Translations under genes and position numbers: made by a program
Origin: Streptomyces nodosus
GTDB taxonomy: Bacteria; Actinomycetota; Actinomycetes; Streptomycetales; Streptomycetaceae
Direction: 5' to 3'
DNA: 64,000 nucleotides
Assembly (NCBI RefSeq): GCF_008704995.1
Contig: NZ_CP023747.1
Coordinates: 4,619,501 to 4,683,500, forward strand
Shown here: positions 18,317-27,523 of the stretch, piece after piece
Layout of the letters: each line of letters starts with the position of its first letter
Numbering within the stretch: position 1 is the first letter of the stretch
Notes under the pieces: model-generated
Database searches by the model: none
Told to the model about the DNA's origin: nothing
Seen by the model: only the letters and a program-made list of their open reading frames with translations

Positions 18317-18442
18317 AGGACAAAAGGCCATAACGGTCCATGGCCAAGACGTCGCCGCGATGGCAGCGTGTACGGCTACGCCATGGGGGTGTGGGGAGGG
18401 CCGCCCACCCACACCCCTTCGCGCGGCACAATGCTCGGCAAT

Positions 18443-18458
18443 TGATCGGAACCGATCA
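18443..18458. promoter_or_regulatory. palindrome TGATCGGAACCGATCA upstream of the ABC operon
   Basis: Perfect 7-bp arms around AA, 29 bp upstream of the CTACGCGCGTAG copy. Size and symmetry fit a dimeric regulator site. It is not seen before the other nucleoside genes. Confidence 0.45.
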
Positions 18459-18486
18459 GGTCCGAGCACTATTTGAGGCAGGGGCG

Positions 18487-18498
18487 CTACGCGCGTAG
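18487..18498. promoter_or_regulatory. candidate operator CTACGCGCGTAG before the nucleoside ABC operon
   Basis: Perfect 12-bp palindrome, 15 bp before the ribosome site of the ATPase gene. Exact copies lie at 46280 (deoC) and 63212 (purine nucleoside phosphorylase). Confidence 0.7.
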
Positions 18499-18527
18499 AT
18501 CGGCCCCTTTTGCAAGGAGAGTGCGCC

Positions 18528-20168
18528 ATCGACGCGTCCAGCAGCCCTCCGCTCACCGCACAGTCGACGACCGCGGTCGAGCTGACGGGGATCACCAAAC
18601 GATTCCCCGGTGTCGTCGCCAACCACGACATCCACCTCACCGTCCGCAGAGGCACCGTGCACGCCCTCGTCGGCGAGAACGGCGCCGGCAAGTCGACGCT
18701 GATGAAGATCCTCTACGGCATGCAGAAGCCGGACGAGGGCACCATCGTCGTCGACGGCGAGCAGGTGACCTTCAACAGCCCCGCCGACGCCATCGTGCGC
18801 GGCATCGGCATGGTCCACCAGCACTTCATGCTCGCCGACAACCTCACGGTCCTGGAGAACGTGGTCCTCGGCAGCGAGAAGCTGTACGGCATCGGCGGCG
18901 GTGCCCGTAAGAAGATCAAGGAGATCTCCGACCGCTACGGGCTGGGCGTGCGCCCCGACGTCCTGGTCGAGGACCTCGGTGTCGCCCACCGCCAGCGCGT
19001 GGAGATCCTCAAGGTCCTCTACCGCGGCGCCAGGACCCTGATCCTGGACGAGCCGACCGCGGTCCTGGTCCCGCAGGAGGTCGACGCGCTCTTCGACAAC
19101 CTGCGCGAGCTGAAGTCCGAGGGCCTGTCCGTCATCTTCATCTCCCACAAGCTGGGCGAGGTGCTGTCCGTCGCCGACGACATCACCGTCATACGACGCG
19201 GCACCACCGTCGGCACCGCGATACCCTCCGAGACCACCCCGCGCCAGCTCGCCGAGCTGATGGTCGGCAGCGAGCTGCCCACCCCGGAGACCGCCGAGTC
19301 CACCGTCACGGACAAGCCGGTCCTCGAGGTCGAGGGCCTCACCGTCTACGCCGGCGGCGCCCCCGCCGGGCCCGTGGGGAACGCGGCCGACGCGGTGCGG
19401 CGCATCCTCGACGACGTCACCTTCACCATCCACGCCGGTGAGGTCCTCGGTATCGCCGGTGTCGAGGGCAACGGCCAGACCGAGCTGATCGAGACGCTGA
19501 TCGGCCTCAAGAAGGCCGACTCCGGCGCCATCGCCTTCCTCGGCGAGGACATCACCCCCTGGCCCACCCGCAGGCGCCGCGAGTCCGGCATCGCCTACAT
19601 CCCCGAGGACCGGCACCGCCACGGTCTGCTCCTCGAGGCCCCGCTGTGGGAGAACCGCATCCTCGGCCATGTCACCGAGAGCCCCAACGCCAAAGGCTTC
19701 TGGCTCGACCCCAAGGGCGCCCAGGAGGACACCCGGCGGATCGTCGAGGAGTACGACGTCCGCACCCCCGGCATCGACGTCACCGCGGCCTCCCTCTCCG
19801 GCGGCAACCAGCAGAAGCTGATCGTCGGCCGGGAGATGAGCCACGCTCCCAAGTTCCTGATCGCCGCCCATCCCACCCGCGGTGTGGACGTCGGCGCGCA
19901 GGCCGCCATCTGGGACCACATCCGGGACGCCCGCCGCGAGGGCCTCGCGGTGCTGCTGATCTCCGCCGACCTGGACGAGCTGATCGGCCTGTCCGACACC
20001 CTGCGGGTGATCTACAACGGACGGCTGGTCGCGGACGCCGACCCGGCCACCATCACCCCGGAGCAACTGGGCTCGGCCATGACCGGTGCCGCGTCCGGCC
20101 ACCTGGAAGACGTGGAGGAATCCACCGAGGACGAGGCGGACGCCGCCGCGAAGGGCGAGAACCGATGA
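18528..20168 (+). CDS. two-domain ABC ATPase of the nucleoside importer
   Basis: A 546-residue sugar/nucleoside-type ATPase, counterpart of NupA in the BmpA-NupABC importer of Lactococcus. Domain 1 has Walker A GENGAGKST and Walker B LILDEPTAVL with a degenerate signature LGVAHRQRVEI. Domain 2 has a degenerate Walker A (GVEGNGQTE), signature LSGGNQQKL and the altered Walker B LIAAHPTRG, as usual for this group. No ATG, GTG or TTG lies at a usable place: an AAGGAGAG site (18514-18521) is followed after six bases by ATC at 18528, and the only upstream in-frame start (TTG 18510) precedes that site. I therefore take ATC as the start. Stop and next start overlap (ATGA). Confidence 0.88.
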   Translation: MDASSSPPLTAQSTTAVELTGITKRFPGVVANHDIHLTVRRGTVHALVGENGAGKSTLMKILYGMQKPDEGTIVVDGEQVTFNSPADAIVRGIGMVHQHFMLADNLTVLENVVLGSEKLYGIGGGARKKIKEISDRYGLGVRPDVLVEDLGVAHRQRVEILKVLYRGARTLILDEPTAVLVPQEVDALFDNLRELKSEGLSVIFISHKLGEVLSVADDITVIRRGTTVGTAIPSETTPRQLAELMVGSELPTPETAESTVTDKPVLEVEGLTVYAGGAPAGPVGNAADAVRRILDDVTFTIHAGEVLGIAGVEGNGQTELIETLIGLKKADSGAIAFLGEDITPWPTRRRRESGIAYIPEDRHRHGLLLEAPLWENRILGHVTESPNAKGFWLDPKGAQEDTRRIVEEYDVRTPGIDVTAASLSGGNQQKLIVGREMSHAPKFLIAAHPTRGVDVGAQAAIWDHIRDARREGLAVLLISADLDELIGLSDTLRVIYNGRLVADADPATITPEQLGSAMTGAASGHLEDVEESTEDEADAAAKGENR

Positions 20169-21295
20169 AGAAGTTCGACAAGGAGCGGGCGCTCCTCGCG
20201 GTGGCCGGACCGGTCATCGCGCTGGTCGCGGCGATCCTGCTGACCTCGATCGTGCTGGTCGCCTCCGGCAAGAACCCGTTCGAGCCGTACCGGCTGATGA
20301 TCGAGCAGGCGACGTTCTCCGACGTCCAGGTGCTGATCGTCAACCAGGCGTCGATGTACTACCTCGCGGCGCTCGCGGTGGCCGTCGGCTTCCGGATGAA
20401 CCTGTTCAACATCGGTGTCGACGGCCAGTACCGGCTCGCCGCCATGGTGACCGCCGTCGTCGGCGCGCACCTCGCCCTGCCGTCGTTCCTCCAGGTCCCG
20501 CTGCTGCTGCTGGTCGCCGTCCTGACCGGCGCCTTCTGGGCCGGCATCGCGGGCATCCTGAAGACCACCCGGGGCGTGAGCGAGGTCGTCGCGACGATCA
20601 TGCTCAACTCCATCGCCACCAGCCTCATCGGCTACCTCACCCTCTCCGACGTCTGGGGCGTGCAGGTCGGCAACAACATGACGACCGGCGAGATGAAGGA
20701 GTCCGGCTGGGTCCCGGGCATCGGCATGGGCTCCGACGCCGGTGAGATCTACGGCCTGGTCTTCCTCGCCGTCATCGCGGGCGTCCTGTACTGGCTGGTC
20801 CTCAACCGCACCCGCTTCGGCTTCGACCTGCGCGCCACCGGCGCCTCCGAGACCGCCGCCGCGGCCTCCGGCGTCGACGCCAAGAAGATGGTCCTCACGG
20901 CGATGCTGATCTCCGGCGGTGTCGCGGGTCTGTCCGGGCTGCCGCTGCTGCTCGGTGACGCCCACACCTACAGCCTGAGCTTCCCCACGGGTCTCGGCTT
21001 CACCGGTATCACCATCGCGCTGCTCGGCCGCAACAACCCGGTCGGCATCGCCTTCGCCGCGCTCCTGGTCGCCTTCCTCGACAAGGCGTCCCCCGCCCTC
21101 GACTACGCGGTCCCGGTGGCGTACGAGAAGGAGATCGCCACCATCATGCAGGGCCTGATCGTCTTCGCGGTCGTCATCTCCTACGAGGCCGTACGCCAGT
21201 GGGGTCTGCGCCGCCAGCAGAAGCGGGTCGGCGCGGAACTTGCCGCGGAGGCCGCCCGCACCAACAACTCGATCAAGAAGGAGGTGGCTGTCTGA
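20165..21295 (+). CDS. nucleoside ABC transporter permease 1
   Basis: A 376-residue permease of the BPD_transp_2 (branched-chain amino acid/ribose) type, like NupB. About nine hydrophobic segments are visible, beginning with LLAVAGPVIALVAAILLTSIV. The conserved MNLFNIGVDGQYRLAAMV block and the later LLGRNNPVGI block are present. Its ATG overlaps the ATPase stop and its stop overlaps the next ATG (TGATG), so three transporter genes are one coupled operon. It forms the channel with permease 2. Confidence 0.92.
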   Translation: MKKFDKERALLAVAGPVIALVAAILLTSIVLVASGKNPFEPYRLMIEQATFSDVQVLIVNQASMYYLAALAVAVGFRMNLFNIGVDGQYRLAAMVTAVVGAHLALPSFLQVPLLLLVAVLTGAFWAGIAGILKTTRGVSEVVATIMLNSIATSLIGYLTLSDVWGVQVGNNMTTGEMKESGWVPGIGMGSDAGEIYGLVFLAVIAGVLYWLVLNRTRFGFDLRATGASETAAAASGVDAKKMVLTAMLISGGVAGLSGLPLLLGDAHTYSLSFPTGLGFTGITIALLGRNNPVGIAFAALLVAFLDKASPALDYAVPVAYEKEIATIMQGLIVFAVVISYEAVRQWGLRRQQKRVGAELAAEAARTNNSIKKEVAV

Positions 21296-22557
21296 TGACC
21301 ACCGCGACCATCGCGAAGCCGAAGGCGCAGCAACCCGTCAAGGGCAGCCGCCGCGTCTCGCTCCCCGTACTCCTGCTGATCATCGCGGGGGTCCTCGTCC
21401 TCACCTCGGTGGTCCGCCTGATCACCGGTGCCCACGGCATCACCTCGACCGGACAGATGTCCACGGCGCTGCGCCTGGCCGTCCCGATCGGCCTCGCGGG
21501 CCTCGGCGGCCTGTGGGCCGAGCGCTCCGGCGTGGTCAACATCGGTCTCGAGGGCATGATGATCCTCGGCACCTGGTTCGGTGCCTGGGCCGGCTACCAG
21601 TGGGGCCCGTGGGCCGGTGTGGCCTTCGGCATCATCGGCGGTGCGCTCGGCGCCGTGCTGCACGCCATCGCCACCGTCACCTTCAATGTGAACCACATCG
21701 TCTCCGGTGTGGCGATCAACATCCTGGCCCTGGGCACCACCCGCTATCTGTCGAAGTTCACCTTCGAGAACGCCCCGCAGGGCTCCTCCAAGCAGTCCCC
21801 GCCGATCGACTCGCTGGGCACCTTCGACATCCCGGGCCTGTCCTCCTGGCTGGACACCCTCAACCAGAAGCACTGGTTCCTGGTCTCGGACGTCGCGGGC
21901 CTGATCGGCGGTCTGGTCACCGATCTGTCGCCGCTGACCGTCATCGCGGTGGCCCTGATCCCGGTCACCTGGTGGGTGCTGTGGCGCACCTCCTTCGGCC
22001 TGCGCCTGCGCTCCTGCGGCGAGAACCCGGTGGCGGCCGAATCGCTGGGCGTCAACGTCTACAAGTACAAGTACCTCGCCGTGATCATCTCCGGTGGCTT
22101 CGCCGGACTGGGTGGGGCGTTCCTGTCGATCGTGGCGTCCAATGTGTATCTGGACGGCCAGACGGCCGGCCGCGGTTACATCGGTCTCGCCGCGATGATC
22201 TTCGGTAACTGGATGCCGGGCGGCCTCGCCCTCGGTGCGGGCCTGTTCGGCTACACCGACAGCCTCAACCTGCGCGGCGGCACCACCAACGTCCACGCGC
22301 TGATCCTGCTGCTGGCGATCCTGCTGGTGTTCGGCGCCGCCTACCTGGTGTGGAAGAAGAAGTACGTGCCCGCGATCGTCACGGCCGTGATCTCGGCCCT
22401 GATGTTCGTCTGGTACCTCGACACCCACGAGGTTCCCAAGCAGCTGGTGACGGCGACGCCGTACATTGTGACTCTGCTGGTGCTCTCGCTGTCCGCACAG
22501 CGTCTGCGGATGCCCAAGGCGGACGGTATGCCGTACCGGAAGGGACAGGGCAAGTGA
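21295..22557 (+). CDS. nucleoside ABC transporter permease 2
   Basis: A 420-residue permease of the same family, like NupC. It has the block GLWAERSGVVNIGLEGMMI, the FNVNHIVSGVAINI segment and LGVNVYKYKYLAV, with about ten membrane segments; the last two follow a short KKKYVP loop. A loop of about 60 residues after NHIVSGVAINILALGTTRYL is longer than in permease 1. The stop overlaps the GTG of the cytidine deaminase gene (GTGA), tying uptake to the first salvage step. Confidence 0.92.
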   Translation: MTTATIAKPKAQQPVKGSRRVSLPVLLLIIAGVLVLTSVVRLITGAHGITSTGQMSTALRLAVPIGLAGLGGLWAERSGVVNIGLEGMMILGTWFGAWAGYQWGPWAGVAFGIIGGALGAVLHAIATVTFNVNHIVSGVAINILALGTTRYLSKFTFENAPQGSSKQSPPIDSLGTFDIPGLSSWLDTLNQKHWFLVSDVAGLIGGLVTDLSPLTVIAVALIPVTWWVLWRTSFGLRLRSCGENPVAAESLGVNVYKYKYLAVIISGGFAGLGGAFLSIVASNVYLDGQTAGRGYIGLAAMIFGNWMPGGLALGAGLFGYTDSLNLRGGTTNVHALILLLAILLVFGAAYLVWKKKYVPAIVTAVISALMFVWYLDTHEVPKQLVTATPYIVTLLVLSLSAQRLRMPKADGMPYRKGQGK

Positions 22558-22955
22558 CCGCGCCCACCACGGTGGACTGGGCGGCGCTCCGTCAGGAGGC
22601 GCGCGCGGCGATGGCCCGTGCCTACGCCCCCTACTCGGGGTACCCGGTCGGCGTCGCGGCCCTGGTCGACGACGGGCGCACCGTGACCGGCTGCAACGTC
22701 GAGAACGCCTCCTACGGCATCGGCCTGTGCGCCGAGTGCGGGCTGGTCTCCCAGCTGCAGAACACCGGGGGCGGCCGGCTGACCCACTTCACCTGTGTGG
22801 ACGGCCGGGGCGAGGTCCTCGTCCCGTGCGGCCGCTGCCGCCAGCTGCTCTACGAGTTCGGCGGCCCCGGACTGCTGCTGGAGACGCCGGCGGGGATCCT
22901 GCCGCTGTCGGAGATGCTTCCCCAGGCCTTCGGTCCTGACCATCTCACCAAGTGA
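22554..22955 (+). CDS. cdd: cytidine deaminase
   Basis: A 133-residue enzyme of the small tetrameric class that turns cytidine and deoxycytidine into the uracil forms. It shows the pyrimidine-binding AYAPYSGYPVG and NVENASYG blocks and the zinc site built from CAEC and PCGRC, with the catalytic Glu in CAEC. The GTG start overlaps the permease stop, making it the fourth gene of the importer operon. Length is normal for the family. Confidence 0.95.
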   Translation: MTAPTTVDWAALRQEARAAMARAYAPYSGYPVGVAALVDDGRTVTGCNVENASYGIGLCAECGLVSQLQNTGGGRLTHFTCVDGRGEVLVPCGRCRQLLYEFGGPGLLLETPAGILPLSEMLPQAFGPDHLTK

Positions 22956-22960
22956 TTCCC

Positions 22961-23003
22961 GTGCGGCCCCCCGAGCCGGTCTCGACGGCCCGGGGGGCCG
23001 CAC
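22961..23003. terminator. terminator after cdd
   Basis: GTGCGGCCCCCCG and its exact complement around a 17-base loop, 5 bp after the stop. deoA follows 25 bp later, so it may partly depend on read-through. Confidence 0.55.
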
Positions 23004-23028
23004 ACCTTCAGAACTTCGGAAGGAAACC

Positions 23029-24312
23029 ATGGCCATGGACGCCATCTCCGTCATCCGCACCAAGCGGAACCGCGGTGAGCTGAGCGACGAGCAGATCGAC
23101 TGGGTCATCGACGCGTACACGCGGGGCGAGGTCGCCGACGAGCAGATGTCCGCGCTCGCGATGGCCATCCTGCTCAACGGCATGAACCGCCGCGAGATCG
23201 CCCGCTGGACCGCCGCGATGATCGCCTCGGGCGAGCGCATGGACTTCTCCTCGCTGTCCCGCCCCACCGCCGACAAGCACTCCACGGGCGGTGTCGGCGA
23301 CAAGATCACGCTTCCGCTGGCCCCGCTGGTCGCCGCGTGCGGCGCGGCCGTGCCGCAGCTGTCGGGCCGCGGGCTCGGCCACACCGGCGGCACCCTGGAC
23401 AAGCTGGAGTCGATCCCCGGCTGGCGTGCGCTGCTGTCGAACGAGGAGATGCTGGACGTCCTCGACACGACCGGCGCGGTGATCTGCGCGGCCGGCGACG
23501 GACTGGCCCCCGCGGACAAGAAGCTGTACGCGCTGCGCGATGTCACGGGCACGGTGGAGGCGATCCCGCTGATCGCGTCCTCCATCATGTCCAAGAAGAT
23601 CGCGGAGGGCACGGGCTCGCTGGTCCTGGACGTGAAGGTCGGCTCCGGCGCCTTCATGAAGACGATCGAGGACGCCCGCGAACTGGCCTCCACCATGGTC
23701 GGCCTGGGCACCGACCACGGGGTGAAGACCGTCGCCCTCCTCACGGACATGGCGACCCCGCTGGGTCTGACGGCGGGCAACGCACTGGAGGTCCGTGAGT
23801 CGGTGGAGGTCCTGGCGGGCGGCGGTCCGGCCGATGTGGTCGAGCTGACCGTGGCCCTGGCGCGCGAGATGCTCGACGCGGCCGGGCTCAAGGACGCGGA
23901 CCCGGCGAAGGCCCTGGCCGACGGCTCCGCCATGGACGTCTGGCGCCGCATGATCGCCGCGCAGGGCGGCGACCCGGACGCACCGCTGGCCACCTCCCGC
24001 GAGCAGCATGTGATCACGGCGCCGTCCTCGGGCGTGCTGACCCGGCTGGACGCCTATGACATCGGCGTCGCCGCCTGGCGCCTCGGCGCCGGCCGCGCCC
24101 GCAAGGAGGACCCGGTGCAGGCGGCGGCGGGCGTCGAGATGCACGCCAAGCCGGGCGACCCGGTGACGGCGGGCCAGCCGCTGCTGACGCTCCACACCGA
24201 CACCCCGGAGCGCTTCGAGTACGCACTCCAGGCCGTCGAGGACTCCTACGACATCGGCCCGTCGGACACGGCCTTCAAGCCCAACCCGATCGTGCTGGAA
24301 CGCATCGCCTGA
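23029..24312 (+). CDS. deoA: thymidine / pyrimidine-nucleoside phosphorylase
   Basis: A 427-residue enzyme that phosphorolyses thymidine, deoxyuridine and perhaps uridine to base and pentose-1-phosphate. The family signature SGRGLGHTGGTLDKLES is present, with the phosphate loop KHSTGGVGDK near residue 83 and KVGSGAFMK near 205. The C-terminal domain (about 340-427) is the usual alpha/beta lid. The start at 23029 has an AAGGAA site; a second ATG six bases later is possible. It follows cdd and supplies substrate for the mutase and DeoC coded elsewhere in the window. Confidence 0.95.
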   Translation: MAMDAISVIRTKRNRGELSDEQIDWVIDAYTRGEVADEQMSALAMAILLNGMNRREIARWTAAMIASGERMDFSSLSRPTADKHSTGGVGDKITLPLAPLVAACGAAVPQLSGRGLGHTGGTLDKLESIPGWRALLSNEEMLDVLDTTGAVICAAGDGLAPADKKLYALRDVTGTVEAIPLIASSIMSKKIAEGTGSLVLDVKVGSGAFMKTIEDARELASTMVGLGTDHGVKTVALLTDMATPLGLTAGNALEVRESVEVLAGGGPADVVELTVALAREMLDAAGLKDADPAKALADGSAMDVWRRMIAAQGGDPDAPLATSREQHVITAPSSGVLTRLDAYDIGVAAWRLGAGRARKEDPVQAAAGVEMHAKPGDPVTAGQPLLTLHTDTPERFEYALQAVEDSYDIGPSDTAFKPNPIVLERIA

Positions 24313-24344
24313 CATGGCTTGACCAGGGCATTCCCCATTCGGGT

Positions 24345-24378
24345 GAACGGGACCGGTGGACCACCACCGGTCCCGTTC
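24345..24378. terminator. terminator after deoA
   Basis: GAACGGGACCGGTG and its exact complement around GACCAC, 32 bp after the deoA stop and 39 bp before the next start. Confidence 0.7.
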
Positions 24379-24417
24379 GGCGTGCTGGGATCAGTGACGC
24401 ACCGACAGGAGACCGCC

Positions 24418-25011
24418 ATGAGCGCACTCATCATCAGCCACAACGCCGATCAGGGCTGGGAAGGCCTCGTCCGGTTCCGGGAGGAGACGGACTGGCCCGA
24501 GGGCAGCAGGGTGGAGATCATCGAGGGGATCATCACCGTGGCGCCACCGCCGTCCGAAAAGCACAACGACACCACTGAGCTGCTTCACGAACGCCTGTAC
24601 GGCGCGCTTCCGCCCAATTGCGACTGGGGTGTCTATCGGACGCTCGGGCTGACGTGCCCGGAGACAGGCAGTCTGTTCGTCCCTGACCTGTGCGTGGTGC
24701 CGAGGGCTTTCCTGCGCCGCGGCACGCGGGTGCATGTCGGCGACGCGGAACTGGTCGTCGAGGTCACGTCTCGGAGAGACGCCCATCACGACCGCATCAA
24801 GAAGGCCCATGGCTGCGCCGCCGGAGGCGTGCCGTTCTACCTCCTCCTGGACCCCTGGCATTCGGGCCGTCCCACGGCAACGCTCTACGGCGAGCCGCAG
24901 AACGGCACGTACCGGGTCCTCGCATCGGTCGAGTACGGCGACGAGCTCAAACTCCCCGAGCCGTTCAAACTGATCCTCGACACCGGCATCTTTCCGGCGT
25001 CCGAGGTGTAG
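24418..25011 (+). CDS. Uma2-family (DUF820) restriction-endonuclease-fold protein
   Basis: A 197-residue protein of the Uma2 family, common in many copies in Streptomyces and of unknown role. The PD-(D/E)XK-type fold is shown by LEIIEG-like EIIEGIITVAP, the acidic VPDLCVVPR block and LVVEVTSRRDAHHDRIKK, followed by PFYLLLDP. The Glu in EVTSR is kept but the usual Lys is replaced by Arg in SRR. The ATG at 24418 has a CAGGAGACC site. It is convergent with the histidine kinase gene, with no spacing between the stops. Confidence 0.8.
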   Translation: MSALIISHNADQGWEGLVRFREETDWPEGSRVEIIEGIITVAPPPSEKHNDTTELLHERLYGALPPNCDWGVYRTLGLTCPETGSLFVPDLCVVPRAFLRRGTRVHVGDAELVVEVTSRRDAHHDRIKKAHGCAAGGVPFYLLLDPWHSGRPTATLYGEPQNGTYRVLASVEYGDELKLPEPFKLILDTGIFPASEV

Positions 25012-26445
25012 TCATCCCTTACGCGGAGGGGTTTCCGGTGGCGGAGTTCGGGCTCCTGGGACGGTCATGACGGCCAGGGCGCCGCCGCCGGGTGCCTGGT
25101 GCAGGCCCACGGTCCCGCCGGACGCCTGTACCGCCCTGGCGACAATGGCCAGGCCGAGGCCGCTTCCGGGGAGGCTGCGGGCCGAGGGCGAACGCCAGAA
25201 GCGTTCGAAGACATACGGGAGTTCGTCCGGCGGGACACCCGGGCCCTCGTCCTTGATCGACAGTCGGCCTCCTTGGAGGCGCAGCGACACCGTGCCTCCG
25301 GCCGGTGAGAACTTCACCGCGTTGTCCAGCAGGTTCACTATGGCGCGTTCAAGAGCGGCGGGCTCACCCCAGACGAACCAGTCCTCCAGCTCGCAGGTGA
25401 ACGTCAGTTCCTTACCTCGAAGTCTCGCCCGTGCGAGGGCTCGCTCGGCCCCCTCGTGAAGCGCGACAAGCCGCATGGACGCACTACCCGGCGCGGCGTC
25501 CGGCCGGGAGAGCTCCTGGATGTCACCGATGAGGCCGGCCAGTTCCGTGATCTGCGCCTCCACCGAAGACAGCAGATCCCTGCGCACATCGGGGGGAAGC
25601 TCCCTCCCCGTCTTCTCGCTGCGCATCATCAGCTCGATGTTCGTCCGCAGGGAAGTCAGGGGTGTTCGCAGCTCGTGTCCCGCATCCGCGACCAACTGCT
25701 GCTGCCGCTCCCGAGATGAGGCCAGAGCGGCTGTCATCGCGTTGAAGGACTCCGCCAGGCGTGCGATCTCGTCGTCACCGTCGACCCGGATCCGTACCGA
25801 CAGGTCCTCGGTCCGGGCGATGTGCTCGGTGACGTCCATGAGCTGCTTCATGGGACGCAGTCCTGCACGGGCGATACCGACCCCGGCGGTGGCCGCACCC
25901 ACGACGCCCACCCCGGCGACCCCCAGGAGAAGCCACGCGAGACTGTTCAAGGGCTTGGAAATCACGCTCAGAGGTTGCGCGATCGATACCGCGTAGTTCC
26001 CGCTCATCTGGGGCAGGCTGTCGGGGCGCGACGTCGCGACGCGCATCGCCTGTCCCTCTTCGGACACGGCATCGTGCAAGGAGTTTTCGCGGAGTCCGAG
26101 AGCCACCGCAAGGTCACCGGCGCCGACCTTGATGGCGGAGCTTCCAGGAGCGGTACATACGGTCCCGTCACCGGTGACGACTTGAACCGTGTACGGAGTC
26201 GGCGTGCGGTCGCCCTTGTTCTGCTCCGTCGGAAGCTCTTGGACCTGGCACATCCTCAGCAGACCTTGGATGTAGGCGGGCGAGGCCTGCACGCTACGAA
26301 GGTTGGAGTCGAGCTGGCTGTTGAGCTGCCGCTCCGTGAGCAGCCAAGCCGTGACCGCGACCCCCGTCACGGCGACGGCCACAGCGGCAGCGGCGAGCAG
26401 GCCGAGCCGTGCACGAAGCGACAGACGTCGCACATACCCCTTCAA
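25012..26445 (-). CDS. sensor histidine kinase without adjacent response regulator
   Basis: A 477-residue membrane kinase of the MprB/BaeS type. Layout: membrane segment (about 14-34), extracellular sensor part (about 35-165, with two Cys at RMCQV and TVCTAP), second membrane segment (about 168-190), HAMP domain, HisKA block AGHELRTPLTS, N box NLLDNAVKFSP, G1 DEGPGVPP and G2 GSGLGLAI. The start is a TTG at 26445 with GAGGGAAAG about 8 bases upstream. The gene that normally precedes such kinases, an OmpR-type regulator, is missing; an AEC transporter gene lies upstream instead. Its partner must be elsewhere or has been lost. Confidence 0.87.
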   Translation of the reverse strand: MKGYVRRLSLRARLGLLAAAAVAVAVTGVAVTAWLLTERQLNSQLDSNLRSVQASPAYIQGLLRMCQVQELPTEQNKGDRTPTPYTVQVVTGDGTVCTAPGSSAIKVGAGDLAVALGLRENSLHDAVSEEGQAMRVATSRPDSLPQMSGNYAVSIAQPLSVISKPLNSLAWLLLGVAGVGVVGAATAGVGIARAGLRPMKQLMDVTEHIARTEDLSVRIRVDGDDEIARLAESFNAMTAALASSRERQQQLVADAGHELRTPLTSLRTNIELMMRSEKTGRELPPDVRRDLLSSVEAQITELAGLIGDIQELSRPDAAPGSASMRLVALHEGAERALARARLRGKELTFTCELEDWFVWGEPAALERAIVNLLDNAVKFSPAGGTVSLRLQGGRLSIKDEGPGVPPDELPYVFERFWRSPSARSLPGSGLGLAIVARAVQASGGTVGLHQAPGGGALAVMTVPGARTPPPETPPRKG

Positions 26446-26602
26446 CGGTGGGCTTTCCCTCGCGTCAGCGACCCCGCCCGCTCCGCCTTGCCGTGCCCGG
26501 ACGCCGAACCGGCACCCTCCGCTGTGATGTACATGAGGGCAGTGTGCGGAATCGAGATGAGAATCAGGTGAAGGGGCGGCACCTCGAACCCCTCACAGCC
26601 CG

Positions 26603-27523
26603 TCACCCCAGCAGCGCCGCGATCGCCACCAGGACCGGTACCGACAGGAGCGTCGACAGGAGGATGGCCTCGCGGGCCAGTGACTCGGCCACGCGGTAGC
26701 GGGAGGCGTAGGTGAAGAGGTTCTGGGCGGCCGGGAGGGCCGAGGTGACCACCACGTCCAGCAGGGGTGCTCCGCGCAGGCCGAAGACGGACGTCGCCAG
26801 GGCCCAGGCCGCCAGGGGCTGGCCCGCCGACTTCAGGGCGACCGCGAGCAGCACCGGACGGCGGTCCTGGCCCCGGCCGGGGGCCGTGCTGCCGTGCAGG
26901 GAGATGCCGTAGGCCAGCAGGACGGCCGGGACCGACATATTGCCGATCAGGGTGATCGGGTCCATGACCGGTCCGGGTATCCGTACGCCGGTCGCCGAGA
27001 CCAGGACCCCGCTCAGTGAACCCACCGCGATCGGGTTCCGCAGCGGGGTGAGCAGGCGTCCGAACAGCGCGCGCTTCTCGCCCGCGCCCGACAGATCCAG
27101 GATCGTCAGTGCGATCGGCGTGACCATGATCTGCTGGAACAGCAGGACCGGGGCCACCAGGGACGCGTCGCCGAGGACATAGGCGGCGATCGGGATGCCG
27201 AGGTTGCCGGAGTTGACATAGCTGGAGCACAGGGCGCCGATCGTGGTGCGGCCCACGCCCCAGCGGCGCACCACGCCGAAAGCGACGAAGACGCCCGCCG
27301 CCGCGGCCGTGCTCAGCGCCGTCACCAGCAGCCGGCTGGAGAAGATCACCGAGAGGTCGGCCCGTGCGAGCGTGGTGAACAGCAGGGCGGGGGTGGCCAC
27401 TTGGAAGGCCAGCCCGGTCAACACCTCGCGGCCCTGGTCACCGAGGGAGCCGCGGCGCCCGATCAGCCAGCCGACGCCGATCACGACCGCGATGACCGCG
27501 AACCCGCTCAACACCCCCTGCAC
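26603..27523 (-). CDS. AEC-family (auxin efflux carrier type) transporter
   Basis: A 306-residue permease with about ten membrane segments, of the family that includes malate permeases and plant PIN-type carriers. Recognisable blocks are LAFQVATPALLFTTLA near the N terminus, SSYVNSGNLGIPIAAYVLG in the middle (the crossover region with Asn and Pro) and SALPAAQNLFTYASRY near the end. The GTG at 27523 is chosen for its GAGGAGG site; further upstream codons are Arg/Pro-rich and unlike a transporter N terminus. It is divergent from the STAS gene. Confidence 0.85.
   Translation of the reverse strand: MQGVLSGFAVIAVVIGVGWLIGRRGSLGDQGREVLTGLAFQVATPALLFTTLARADLSVIFSSRLLVTALSTAAAAGVFVAFGVVRRWGVGRTTIGALCSSYVNSGNLGIPIAAYVLGDASLVAPVLLFQQIMVTPIALTILDLSGAGEKRALFGRLLTPLRNPIAVGSLSGVLVSATGVRIPGPVMDPITLIGNMSVPAVLLAYGISLHGSTAPGRGQDRRPVLLAVALKSAGQPLAAWALATSVFGLRGAPLLDVVVTSALPAAQNLFTYASRYRVAESLAREAILLSTLLSVPVLVAIAALLG

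Noticed and set aside
26442..26534. A 30-residue frame directly before the histidine kinase start
   Set aside because: No ribosome site and no family; overlap with the TTG start is likely chance.
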